Origin: Pseudomonas bubulae
GTDB taxonomy: Bacteria; Pseudomonadota; Gammaproteobacteria; Pseudomonadales; Pseudomonadaceae
Direction of reading: 5' to 3'
Assembly (NCBI RefSeq): GCF_900618535.1
Contig: NZ_UYJA01000001.1
Location: 248,001 to 312,000, forward strand
Length of the DNA stretch: 64,000 nt
Shown here: positions 28,798 to 37,643 of the stretch, piece by piece
Layout of the letters: each line of letters opens with the position of its first letter
Position numbering within the stretch: position 1 is the stretch's first letter
Notes under the pieces: generated by a model
What the model was told of the DNA's origin: nothing
Seen by the model: only the letters and a program-made list of their open reading frames with translations
The model's database searches: none
Translations under genes and position numbers: made by a program

Positions 28798-30341
28798 GAC
28801 TGTGGCTCACTGATAGGCAGGGTGAATCTTTGCGGATTTAACGGCGCACGTTCACCCGTAGCAGATACCGCTTGCGTCGCATGGGTCTCGACGGGGATAT
28901 GCAAGTGTGCAGGCACGGCGCCAGCTTTCATAAAGGCGTCAGCCGGCAGATCGGACAACCCGCTGAGCATGCGGCGCTGGCTGAACATGTCGCGCCAGGG
29001 CAGGCGGCAAACATTGCCCAGTGCCGGTTCCAGTCCGTCAGCGCGGCAGGCAAACAGAAAGAGGTAAAGCTCGCCATCCAGCAGGCAGGCAAAGTCGCCG
29101 AATCGACGCAGGCACATCTGATTGAGGAACAGTTCCTCACCAATGCCGGGCACCGGTTCGAACTTCATCAACTGGTGGGTTACCTCACCCGAACTGTCCT
29201 GGTAGATCTGCGCAACGGCTTCGAAAAAATCACGGGGGCTCACCAGCCCGCGAATTTGCGGCGGGCGCTGACGTTCCAGAAGGGTCTTGAAATCAATGTT
29301 CTGCGTGTACTGCCAGCGCTGCCCCTGAATGCTTTCAATCATGCTCAGAAAACGTGAGAGCAGGGTGCCGTCGGGAACGATCAGGTTGGCCCCGCAGGCC
29401 AGCAACAGACGTTCATCGCGGTAGCGCACCGACGGTTCCATTTCGCGCACAACGATCTTCAACTGCGGCCCGCAATGTTCGCGCAAGTCGTGCAACTGCT
29501 GTGCAAGCTCAAGTAACTGGTAGCTGTTGTCGATGCCGACAATTACGGTCGCGGCGCTGGCTGACTGGGCTGCTTCGAGCAATGCATCACGGTTTTCGAA
29601 CAGGTACCAGTGCTTGGACATTGACGGCGCACCCTCCAGCACGGAGCGCTCGGCAAGATAAACGTGCTGATCGTCCGCTACCCGGGGCTGGGTATCGACC
29701 TCGGTTTGCGGGATCAGGCGCAAGGTCGCGTCCTGGTCCGACAACTTGAACTCCTGCCCGGCGCTAACGCCCAGATCGCTGTGCCAAAAGTGCAACTGAT
29801 AGCGCAGGTCGCCGTTGTAGCGGTACAAGCGACTTAAACCGGACAGGGTTTGATTGAGTTGCAGCAACTGCGCATGCAGCAGCGCTGCCTCGCCATGGGT
29901 AATCACCAGCAATGTGGCGTTGCGCTCCAGCAGCCAGGAACGCATGCGCTCGAACCAACGTTGCAATTGGACCGCTGTGGTGGTCTCAGCCCAACTGTTG
30001 GCAGGCAGCACCAGCAGGATCTGGCTTGAAGGGGCGGTACCGGCACGCGCAAGGTCGCGGTTCAACGTGGCCAGCCCAGGCACGATGACTCTTGGTGCGA
30101 TCTCGAACAGCTTGAGTTTTTCCGGCCCGCGATCGGGCGCCATGTCGTTGACCAGGCCTTGTGCGTAGCCGGTGCTGGCAATCAAGGTTGCCGGCACGCT
30201 TTCGGGTATGTTTTCAAGAAATTGCCGAGCAAGCAGTTTTGCGTCAGCGGAGTGATCGACCGTGACCCAATACAAGCCGCCTGCGCGCAACACAATGTGT
30301 TGATCCGGCAATCCGCCTATGGCCAAACTGATATGAACCAA
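28794..30341 (-). CDS. bcsE: c-di-GMP-binding cellulose regulator BcsE
   Basis: A 515-residue protein at the head of the operon. The degenerate GGDEF-like domain carries the c-di-GMP-binding RxGD motif as RFGD (413-416), almost the same position as R415 in E. coli BcsE. The start is TTG, supported by GGGGGA about 8 nt upstream. BcsE binds c-di-GMP and supports maximal cellulose synthesis with BcsF and BcsG. It is the first gene of bcsEFGRQABZC. Confidence 0.9.
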   Translation of the reverse strand: MVHISLAIGGLPDQHIVLRAGGLYWVTVDHSADAKLLARQFLENIPESVPATLIASTGYAQGLVNDMAPDRGPEKLKLFEIAPRVIVPGLATLNRDLARAGTAPSSQILLVLPANSWAETTTAVQLQRWFERMRSWLLERNATLLVITHGEAALLHAQLLQLNQTLSGLSRLYRYNGDLRYQLHFWHSDLGVSAGQEFKLSDQDATLRLIPQTEVDTQPRVADDQHVYLAERSVLEGAPSMSKHWYLFENRDALLEAAQSASAATVIVGIDNSYQLLELAQQLHDLREHCGPQLKIVVREMEPSVRYRDERLLLACGANLIVPDGTLLSRFLSMIESIQGQRWQYTQNIDFKTLLERQRPPQIRGLVSPRDFFEAVAQIYQDSSGEVTHQLMKFEPVPGIGEELFLNQMCLRRFGDFACLLDGELYLFLFACRADGLEPALGNVCRLPWRDMFSQRRMLSGLSDLPADAFMKAGAVPAHLHIPVETHATQAVSATGERAPLNPQRFTLPISEPQS

Positions 30342-30520
30342 GCGTAACGTCCCCCAAGGATGAACAGGTGTTAAGGCGTTCGGGTACTGCCAGCCATCAC
30401 CTGTCTATTTCTTTAGGTGTCAATAGAATGACTGTCAACATTTAACCCGTTACGTCTCAGTTGTTTCTTCTTGTACTGTGTGCTGTGCATCATTTATGAC
30501 AAGCGTAGTACTACACTCGA

Positions 30521-30715
30521 ATGAGTGTAAGAAAGCGCGTACTTTATCATCTGAAACATCTGGTTGAGTGGCTTGAGACTGAGGATCGTCAAAAAAATAA
30601 CGGCAATATGATTGTAGTCATTAAATTGGCTACTCGCCTGGAAAGGCTGATATTCGAGGGCTCGGCACCTCAGGCCAAGGTATTTGTAGGTAACGCTCGC
30701 GAGAAAACCGGCTAA
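30521..30715 (+). CDS. possible small protein upstream of the bcs operon
   Basis: A 64-residue ORF, divergent from bcsE, beginning MSVRKRVLYHLKHLVEWL. It is basic and helical-looking, with lower GC than its neighbours. No clear ribosome-binding site precedes the ATG, and I recognise no family. It could be a real small gene or chance; the space also must hold the bcs promoter. Confidence 0.4.
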   Translation: MSVRKRVLYHLKHLVEWLETEDRQKNNGNMIVVIKLATRLERLIFEGSAPQAKVFVGNAREKTG

Positions 30716-30858
30716 AGGGAGAGGAAAGTACGCGCCCGGCTTTCTGAGAGTCCCATTGCGTGCTATTGCTTACGCGGGTTCATTGTGAACAGAGCCATTG
30801 TGATCAGGTTCGCCCTCAGAACCTGAACCTGCCACTGAAATAGCCATGAGGTGCAGAT

Positions 30859-31095
30859 ATGCCAGTCAAGCACGACTTGTTACAGGACTTGGGGCTCACT
30901 AAAGAGGCCGTCAGCAAGTTTCGCAGCGAAAACCCGCATCTGAATCAGCTGTTTGTACAGTACGGCGAAAAAGATGCCGAGGTCGTTGAAGCTGAAGCCA
31001 ACGACGCCATAGGCGTCCCTGATGATGTACTGCGCACGCTCAAGGAGCAGCGCTTGCAGATCAAGGATAAAATCGCGCAGATCCTCAGCGCTTAA
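30859..31095 (+). CDS. DUF465/YdcH-like small coiled-coil protein
   Basis: A 78-residue soluble protein. Its pattern is that of DUF465 (YdcH): FRSENPHLNQLFVQYGEKDAEV, then a short linker, and LKEQRLQIKDKIAQIL, which forms an antiparallel helical pair. Function is unknown. It is followed 26 bp later by an antibiotic-biosynthesis monooxygenase-like gene on the same strand, probably one unit ended by the terminator at 31.45 kb. Confidence 0.82.
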   Translation: MPVKHDLLQDLGLTKEAVSKFRSENPHLNQLFVQYGEKDAEVVEAEANDAIGVPDDVLRTLKEQRLQIKDKIAQILSA

Positions 31096-31121
31096 GTCAC
31101 CGCAAGCTGCAGGAAGTAGAT

Positions 31122-31418
31122 ATGTCCCGAATCATCAAAATTGTTGCCACATTGCGTGCCAAGCCTGGTCATGGCAAAACTGTCGAGCAGGCACTGCGCG
31201 CCTGTGTCGAAGGCTCACGGGCCGAACCGGGCTGCCGTTTCTATGACTTGCACGTGGATCGTACCGACCCCGAGCGTTTTGTCTTTATTGAAGGTTGGGC
31301 GGACATGGAGGCGATCGAGCATCATAAAACCACCCCGCACTACCAGGCGATGGCCCATGCCGTGGGCGATCTATTGGCGCATCGCGAAGTGTTGTTGCTT
31401 GACGAACTGAGCGTTTAG
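31122..31418 (+). CDS. Antibiotic-biosynthesis-monooxygenase (ABM) domain protein
   Basis: A 98-residue ferredoxin-like dimer protein of the YgiN/ABM family. Typical segments are IVATLRAKPGHGKTVEQAL, EPGCRFYDLHVDRTDPERFVFIEGWADMEAIEHHKTTPHY. Members oxidise quinols or act in unknown small-molecule steps. No cofactor motif is needed in this family. A perfect terminator follows. Confidence 0.9.
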   Translation: MSRIIKIVATLRAKPGHGKTVEQALRACVEGSRAEPGCRFYDLHVDRTDPERFVFIEGWADMEAIEHHKTTPHYQAMAHAVGDLLAHREVLLLDELSV

Positions 31419-31444
31419 GCCCGGTTCAAGTGCGCAACAGCCTG

Positions 31445-31472
31445 CGGCGGCCCTGAACAGGCCGCCGTTTTT
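31445..31472 (+). terminator. rho-independent terminator after the ABM gene
   Basis: CGGCGGCC and GGCCGCCG form a perfect 8-bp GC-rich stem with a 7-nt loop, followed by five T residues. It ends the DUF465-ABM unit, just before the convergent acyl-CoA dehydrogenase stop. Confidence 0.88.
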
Positions 31473-31484
31473 ATTGGCGGGCGT

Positions 31485-33257
31485 TTAAAAATGTGCGGCA
31501 TCGATCTGGAACAGTGATTCGCTGCCAGCCCGTATTCCTTGCTCCAGGCTCAGTGTGCGAGGCAACAAGCGGGAGAAATAGAACTGTGCGGTCGCCAGCT
31601 TGGTGTCATAAAACCCGGGGTCGGTACTCCGCGAGCGCTGCGCCACATCGGCCATGCGTGCCCATAGCCAGGCATACGCCACATAACCGAACAGGTGCAG
31701 ATATTCGACGCAGGCGGCGCCTGTTTCATTGGGGTTGGCCCTGGCCCGTGCCTGCAGCCAGTCACTGACATCCTCAAGACGCTGCACTGCGTCCAGCAGT
31801 TCGCTGGCATAAGGCTTGCCGGGCCGGGTCGCGAAGTCACGGATGTGTGCGGTAAACAGGCGCAGGCTTGCACCGCCATTGGCGATCACTTTTCGGCCCA
31901 GCAAATCCAGCGCCTGGATGCCGTTGGTGCCTTCATAAATCTGCGCAATGCGCACATCGCGAACCAGCTGTTCCTGGCCCCATTCGCGGATATAGCCATG
32001 ACCACCAAAGACTTGCTGGCCCAGCACGCAACTGTCGAAACCGGTATCGGTAAAGAAGGCCTTGGCCACTGGGGTCAGCAAGGCTACAAGCGCAGTGGCT
32101 TGCTGCTGCTCCTGCGGCTCGGTAGAGAACTTGGCCAGATCCAGTAGTTGGCCCACATAGCTGGCAAATGCCCGTCCACCTTCGGTCATGGCCTTCATGC
32201 TCAGCAACATGCGTCGCACATCGGGGTGGACGATAATCGGGTCGGCAATCTTCTCCGGTGCCACGGCTCCGGTCGGGGCACGACTTTGCAGGCGCTCGCG
32301 GGCATAGGTGCGGGCATTCTGGTAGGAGGCCTCGGCGCAGCCAATGCCCTGGATGCCGATCGACAGACGCTCGTAGTTCATCATGGTAAACATCGCGGCC
32401 AGGCCCTTGTTGGCTTCACCGATCAACCATCCCTGTGCGCCGTCAAAGTTGATCACGCAGGTTGCCGAAGCCTTGATCCCCATCTTGTGCTCGATGGAGC
32501 CGCAGCTCACCGCATTGCCTTGTCCGAGTGAACCATCGTCATTTACCAGCACCTTGGGAACCAGAAACAACGAAATGCCCCTGGGCCCTGCTGGCGCATC
32601 CGGCAGCTTGGCCAGCACCAGATGGATGATGTTTGCGGTCAGGTCCTGATCGCCGCCGGTGATGAATATCTTGCTGCCGCTGAGGCTGAAACTGCCGTCA
32701 GACTGCGGTTCGGCGCGGGTGCGGATAATCCCCAGATCGGTGCCGGAATGGGCCTCGGTCAGGCACATGGAACCGGCCCAGCGGCCTTCGTACATCGGTG
32801 GCAGGTAACGGCTTTTGAGGGGTTCGCTGGCGTGGGCATCGATGGCAAGGCAAGCACCGCTGGTGAGCGCCGAATAAAGGGCAAAACTGGAGTTTGCGCC
32901 GTAGAGCATTTCTTCAAATTGCACGGCGAGCATTTTCGGCATGCCCAGGCCGCCAAATTCAGGATTGCCCGACAGGCCTACCCAGCCGCCTTCGATGTAG
33001 GTGTTGTAGGCTGACTTGAAGCCTTCAGGTGTGGTGACCTGGCCCGCCAGCCAGTGTGCGCCTTCTTCGTCGCCACTGCGGTTGAGCGGGGCGATCAGTT
33101 GGCCGGTGACCTTGGCGGCTTCCTCAAGTATGGCGTCGGCGGTATCGGCGTCGACGTGGTCGGCCAGGGCTGGCAGCCTGGCCCAGAGTGCGGGGGCTTC
33201 GAAGACTTCGTGCAGGACAAAGCGCATATCGCGCAGGGGGGCGTTGAATTCAGGCAT
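31485..33257 (-). CDS. Acyl-CoA dehydrogenase (FadE-like, about 590 residues)
   Basis: A 590-residue flavoprotein that introduces the first double bond into an acyl-CoA. The N-terminal and middle domains show LTEAHSGTDLGIIRTRAEP and ITGGDQDL. The catalytic glutamate lies in IAQIYEGTNGIQALDLLGRK. An extra C-terminal segment (about 460-590) marks the long bacterial class. A REP element separates it from the acyl-CoA synthetase upstream on the same strand; both probably serve fatty-acid use. Confidence 0.92.
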   Translation of the reverse strand: MPEFNAPLRDMRFVLHEVFEAPALWARLPALADHVDADTADAILEEAAKVTGQLIAPLNRSGDEEGAHWLAGQVTTPEGFKSAYNTYIEGGWVGLSGNPEFGGLGMPKMLAVQFEEMLYGANSSFALYSALTSGACLAIDAHASEPLKSRYLPPMYEGRWAGSMCLTEAHSGTDLGIIRTRAEPQSDGSFSLSGSKIFITGGDQDLTANIIHLVLAKLPDAPAGPRGISLFLVPKVLVNDDGSLGQGNAVSCGSIEHKMGIKASATCVINFDGAQGWLIGEANKGLAAMFTMMNYERLSIGIQGIGCAEASYQNARTYARERLQSRAPTGAVAPEKIADPIIVHPDVRRMLLSMKAMTEGGRAFASYVGQLLDLAKFSTEPQEQQQATALVALLTPVAKAFFTDTGFDSCVLGQQVFGGHGYIREWGQEQLVRDVRIAQIYEGTNGIQALDLLGRKVIANGGASLRLFTAHIRDFATRPGKPYASELLDAVQRLEDVSDWLQARARANPNETGAACVEYLHLFGYVAYAWLWARMADVAQRSRSTDPGFYDTKLATAQFYFSRLLPRTLSLEQGIRAGSESLFQIDAAHF

Positions 33258-33290
33258 GAAAAACCTCGTTTTTTGCAGCTGAAGGCATTC

Positions 33291-33378
33291 TGTGGGAGCG
33301 GGTTTGCTCGCGATTTGGGCGCCGCGGCCTGTCTGGGTAACCGAAGCGACACCTTCGCGAGCAAGCTCGCTCCCACAG
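33291..33378. repeat. REP/BIME-type palindrome pair
   Basis: TGTGGGAGCGGGTTTGCTCG and, inverted, CGAGCAAGCTCGCTCCCACA flank a 40-bp spacer. The element sits between the acyl-CoA synthetase and dehydrogenase genes and can form a large hairpin. It is the same class as those at 16.4 and 47.2 kb. Confidence 0.85.
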
Positions 33379-33396
33379 TGGGTCTATAGGGGGCAG

Positions 33397-35028
33397 TTAC
33401 AGTGCTTTGGCCATATCACGCAGCACGAACTTCTGGATCTTGCCCGTGGAGGTCTTGGGCAGCAGGGTGAACACCACCGTACGGGGCACTTTGAACCCGG
33501 CCAGGTGATCGCGGCAAAAAGCAATGATCTCGGCCTCGCGCACCTGCTGATGATCGGCCTTGAGAGTGATAAAGGCGCAAGGCGTTTCACCCCACTTTTC
33601 ACAGGGCCGCGCCACCACAGCCGCCTCCATGACGTCCGGGTGTCGGTAGAGCACACCCTCGACCTCGATGGTGGAAATGTTCTCGCCACCGGAAATGATA
33701 ATGTCCTTGAGCCGGTCGCGAATTTCGACGTAGCCGTCCGGGTGGCACACGGCAAGGTCACCGGTGTGGAACCAGCCGCCTTCGAAGGCTTCGGCCGTGG
33801 CGCTGGGATTCTTCAGATAGCCCTTCATTACCGTATTGCCGCGCATGAAAATCTCGCCCATGGTCTCGCCGTCACGGGGCGTCGGTACCAGGGTTTTCGG
33901 GTCGGCCACCATCACGCCTTCCAGCGTCGGGTAGCGCACGCCCTGGCGGGACTTGATCTGTGCGCGTTCGGCCAGAGGCTGCGCATCCCACTTTTCATGC
34001 CAGGCACAAATCGTCACCGGACCATACACCTCGGTCAGGCCATAGACGTGGGTGACCTTGATGCCCATTTCTTCCACGGCACCAATCACCTTGGCCGGTG
34101 GCGCAGCGCCTGCGACCATCGCATGCACCGGGTGGTCGATGGCAGCCTTGGCGGACTCGGGCATATTGACCAGGGCGTTGAGCACAATCGGTGCACCACA
34201 CAGATGGGTGACCTGATGCTCGCGAATCAACGTGAGGATCTTTTGCGGGTCAACCCGGCGCAGGAACACATGCACGCCAGCCAGCGCGGTGATGATCCAT
34301 GGGTAGCACCAGCCGTTACAGTGGAACATCGGCAAGGTCCACAAATACACCGGGTGATTGCCGATGGCCCAGACCATCTGGTTGCCCAGGGAATTGAGGT
34401 AAGCACCGCGATGGTGATACACCACGCCCTTGGGGTTGCCGGTGGTGCCGGAGGTGTAATTGAGGGCAATGGCCTGCCATTCATCTGCGGGCCATTGCCA
34501 ATCAAAGTCGGGATCGCCTTCGGCCAGTAGCGCTTCATAGTCCAACTGGCTGACCGGCTGGCCTTCACCGTATTCGGGGTCATCCACATCAATGATCAGC
34601 GGGGGGTGATCGAGCATGGCCACGGCCGCATGCACTACGTCATGGAACTCGCGATCGGCAATCAGCACCTTGGCTTCGCCGTGGGCGAGCATAAAGGCGA
34701 TGGCTTCAGCATCGAGGCGAACATTGAGGGCATTGAGCACCGCGCCGATCATGGGCACGGCAAAGTGCGCTTCAAGCATCGCCGGGATATTGGGCAGCAT
34801 CACCGCTACCGTATCGCCCTGGCCAATCCCGCGCCCGGCCAGGGCACAAGCCAGGCGGCGGCAACGACTGTAGGTCTGCGCCCAGGTGCGGCGGATGGCG
34901 CCGTGAATCACGGCAGGGTAATCGGGGTAGACGCTGGCTGTACGTTCGATAAAACTCAGCGGAGACAGGGCAATATGGTTTACGGCAGTCGGCTCAAGGC
35001 CGTGCTCAAAAATCGACATGAAGGTCAT
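33397..35028 (-). CDS. Acyl-CoA synthetase (AMP-binding)
   Basis: About 540 residues of the ANL adenylating family. The AMP-binding P-loop is YTSGTTGNPKGV. Further motifs are VYGLTEVYGP, FHTGDLA, DRLKDIIISGGENIS, and the catalytic lysine in PKTSTGKIQK. It activates a fatty or related acid as acyl-AMP, then acyl-CoA. A start three codons in (MSIFEHG) is also possible. It is divergent from a PAS kinase that may regulate it. Confidence 0.92.
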   Translation of the reverse strand: MTFMSIFEHGLEPTAVNHIALSPLSFIERTASVYPDYPAVIHGAIRRTWAQTYSRCRRLACALAGRGIGQGDTVAVMLPNIPAMLEAHFAVPMIGAVLNALNVRLDAEAIAFMLAHGEAKVLIADREFHDVVHAAVAMLDHPPLIIDVDDPEYGEGQPVSQLDYEALLAEGDPDFDWQWPADEWQAIALNYTSGTTGNPKGVVYHHRGAYLNSLGNQMVWAIGNHPVYLWTLPMFHCNGWCYPWIITALAGVHVFLRRVDPQKILTLIREHQVTHLCGAPIVLNALVNMPESAKAAIDHPVHAMVAGAAPPAKVIGAVEEMGIKVTHVYGLTEVYGPVTICAWHEKWDAQPLAERAQIKSRQGVRYPTLEGVMVADPKTLVPTPRDGETMGEIFMRGNTVMKGYLKNPSATAEAFEGGWFHTGDLAVCHPDGYVEIRDRLKDIIISGGENISTIEVEGVLYRHPDVMEAAVVARPCEKWGETPCAFITLKADHQQVREAEIIAFCRDHLAGFKVPRTVVFTLLPKTSTGKIQKFVLRDMAKAL

Positions 35029-35199
35029 TCCGGTGGCTGATTGTTAGCTCTATGGCTGCCTGCTCTGCCGATGGCGAGCGGGTCAGTTTTATGTCCGGTC
35101 TGACTTATAGCTCACTCCGGGTTTGATATGGAAGTAATACCTAAGCAATATAGTAGTTGTACTATATAAAGAAAAATTCGCTCAAGTCCTGGATGCCCA

Positions 35200-37005
35200 A
35201 TGCCGATCGCGCTGCTTCCCCATGACCCTCAACCCTCTGTAGTGCTTGATAGAGACGGCTTGGCGCTGGCAGCCAACGACGCACTGATCCGCCTGCTGGC
35301 GGGCAAGGGGTTGAGTCATGCGAGTGCTCTATTGCCGGGCAATCTGCCGGAGCTGGTACGCGCCTGCCTCAAGCAGGGCAGAGCCATCGAGCAGGTAGAG
35401 GCGCAAAGTGCTCAGCAGGTCTGGCTCTGGACGCTTATTCCCGACCCCGACAGCCAGTGTGTGCTGGCCCGCGGGCGTGAAGCGAGTACAGAACTGCTGG
35501 CCGGGCGAGAGGCGGCCAAAGCCCGACGCCTATACCGGCTGATTACCGAAAACACCACGGACCTTATCTCGCGCCATACGCCTGACGGGCGTTTTCTGGA
35601 TGCCTCGCCGGCGTCCTGGACCCTGCTTGGCTACTGGCCCGAAGCACTGCGTGGGACCCTGGCCCAGCGCCTGTTTCATGCTCACGATCTGAAGCTGGCG
35701 CTGCGTCAGGCCCGTGATGCCCTGCAACTCGACGGCTATCACACCATGACCTACCGCATTCGCCATCAGGCAGGGCATTACCTTTGGTTTGAAACAGCCA
35801 GCCGGGCAATTCGTGAAACCTACACCGGGGCGGTCGTCGAAGTGGTTAGTGTGTCGCGGGATATCACGGCCCGCGTCCAGGCTGAAGAGAACAAGCGGCG
35901 ACTGGCTGAAGTGGTGGAAGCCAACCCTGATCCGGTGCTGTTTATCGACCCGGCTGGCGGGGTGTCGTATCTCAACCCGGCAGCACGGCGTCTGCTGGGT
36001 CTGCTGCCCGCAGAAGGCATGCCCGCATTGGCTGATTTTTTGACCGCGCAAGTCTTGGCTACCCTGGAGAGCAACGGCTGGCACAGTGCAGAGGCGCAGG
36101 GTTTGTGGAGTCACGAGACCCGTTTGTTGCCCTTGAATGGCGAGCCTTCGGTGCCGGTGTCGTTACTGCTGCTGGCTCATCGCTCGACTGCCGGAGAGCG
36201 GTTTTTCTCGCTGGTGGCACGGGATATGCGCGAGCGTGAACTGCGCGAAGCCCAGCAGCGCCATCATCAGGATGAAATGGCCCATACCGCGCGCCTGGTC
36301 ACACTGGGCGAACTGGCATCGGGGATTGCCCACGAAATCAATCAACCGCTGGCGGCAGTGGTCAATTACGCCAATGCCAGCCAACGTTACCTGCAAAGCC
36401 TGGACAGTAATCCTGCCGCAGTCGAGCGTGTGGCCCAGGGACTGGAGCGGATCAACCTGCATGCCAATCACGCCTCGGAAGTGATCAAGCGCCTGCGCGG
36501 TTTTTTGCGCAAGGGGCGGCGTAACCTGCAAGCGCTGGATATCAGTGAGGTGGCGCGCCAGGCCGTCAGCCTGTGTGCCTGGGAGGCCGGGGAACGAAAT
36601 GTCACTATCGAGCTGCAGTTGCCGGAGTCCCTGCCATGGGTATACGCCGACCGGGTGTTGCTGGAGCAGGTGCTGCTCAACCTGTTGCGCAATGCCATAG
36701 ATGCCAACAACGAGCAATTACCGGGTCAGCTTTCGCGGATCATCCTGCAGGCTCAAACCCTTGATGGCGCCACCCTGCAAATCAGCGTGCAGGATCAGGG
36801 GCCGGGGGTCAGCGCCGGGGAGCTTGAGCAGTTGTTCACGCCGTTTTACACCAGCAAGGCAGATGGCCTCGGCCTGGGCTTGTCGATGAGCCGCAGCATC
36901 GTTGAGGGCTTTGGTGGTGAACTCAATGCCCGACCACAAACCAGCGGCTTGCTGATGTGCTGCTGCCTGCCATTGATGGCTTCACTCAACACGACAAGAG
37001 AGTAA
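35200..37005 (+). CDS. Soluble PAS-domain sensor histidine kinase
   Basis: A 601-residue kinase without a transmembrane segment. PAS-type domains occupy about 110-225 (TENTTDLISRHTPDGRFLDASP and VSVSRDITARVQAEE) and 230-345. The phosphorylated histidine is H378 in GIAHEINQPLA. The ATPase domain has NLLRNAIDAN and the G-box GLGLGLSMSRSIVEGFGG. It signals to the adjacent FixJ-like regulator, whose ATG follows 2 bp after its stop. It is divergent from the acyl-CoA synthetase, so it may sense a metabolite of that pathway. Confidence 0.92.
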   Translation: MPIALLPHDPQPSVVLDRDGLALAANDALIRLLAGKGLSHASALLPGNLPELVRACLKQGRAIEQVEAQSAQQVWLWTLIPDPDSQCVLARGREASTELLAGREAAKARRLYRLITENTTDLISRHTPDGRFLDASPASWTLLGYWPEALRGTLAQRLFHAHDLKLALRQARDALQLDGYHTMTYRIRHQAGHYLWFETASRAIRETYTGAVVEVVSVSRDITARVQAEENKRRLAEVVEANPDPVLFIDPAGGVSYLNPAARRLLGLLPAEGMPALADFLTAQVLATLESNGWHSAEAQGLWSHETRLLPLNGEPSVPVSLLLLAHRSTAGERFFSLVARDMRERELREAQQRHHQDEMAHTARLVTLGELASGIAHEINQPLAAVVNYANASQRYLQSLDSNPAAVERVAQGLERINLHANHASEVIKRLRGFLRKGRRNLQALDISEVARQAVSLCAWEAGERNVTIELQLPESLPWVYADRVLLEQVLLNLLRNAIDANNEQLPGQLSRIILQAQTLDGATLQISVQDQGPGVSAGELEQLFTPFYTSKADGLGLGLSMSRSIVEGFGGELNARPQTSGLLMCCCLPLMASLNTTRE

Positions 37006-37007
37006 CG

Positions 37008-37643
37008 ATGACAACCCAAACCCGGCCTGTGGTGTATGTGGTGGATGACGATCAGGGCATGCTCGACTCGACGGTCTGGTTGCTCGAGTCCGTGGGCCTC
37101 AATGCGCTGGCGTTTACAAGCGGGCAGGCCTTTCTTGACGCTTGCGACCCGACCCTGTGTGCCTGTGTGGTACTGGATATCCGCATGCCGGCCATGGGCG
37201 GCCTGAATGTTCAGCAGGCATTGCGTGAACGAGGGATTAGGATGCCGGTGATCTTTGTCAGCGGGCATGCCGATGTGCCCATTGTGGTACGGGCTTTCAA
37301 GGCCGGTGCCCATGATTTTATCGAGAAGCCCTATAACCAGCAGTTGTTGCTCGACAGCGTACAGCAGGCCCTGAGTGGCGATACCGCGCAGCAAAGCGCC
37401 AGCCAGGAACAGACCGAACTTGAGGCCCGTCTGCAAAGCCTGACACCGCGTGAGCAAGATGTATTCATGCCTTTGGTCAAGGGCTGCACCACCCGTGAAA
37501 TTGCCGCGCTGCTGGGGGTGAGTGCCAAGACTATCGACCTGTATCGCTCCCGGGTGATGAAGCGCATGCAGGCCCGGCATTTGCCCGATCTGGTGGGCAT
37601 GGCCATTGCTGCCGGGCTGGTTGATCCGCTCAGGTTGGGTTAG
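37008..37643 (+). CDS. FixJ/LuxR-family response regulator
   Basis: A 211-residue regulator. The receiver domain has the acid pocket DDD (13-15), phospho-acceptor D57 in VVLDIRMPAMGG, and a conserved lysine in FIEKPY. The C-terminal LuxR HTH is LTPREQDVFMPLVKGCTTREIAALLGVSAKTIDLYRSRVMKRM. The start is the ATG of MTTQTRPVVYVVDDD, 2 bp after the kinase stop; a longer frame overlaps the kinase. Confidence 0.93.
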   Translation: MTTQTRPVVYVVDDDQGMLDSTVWLLESVGLNALAFTSGQAFLDACDPTLCACVVLDIRMPAMGGLNVQQALRERGIRMPVIFVSGHADVPIVVRAFKAGAHDFIEKPYNQQLLLDSVQQALSGDTAQQSASQEQTELEARLQSLTPREQDVFMPLVKGCTTREIAALLGVSAKTIDLYRSRVMKRMQARHLPDLVGMAIAAGLVDPLRLG

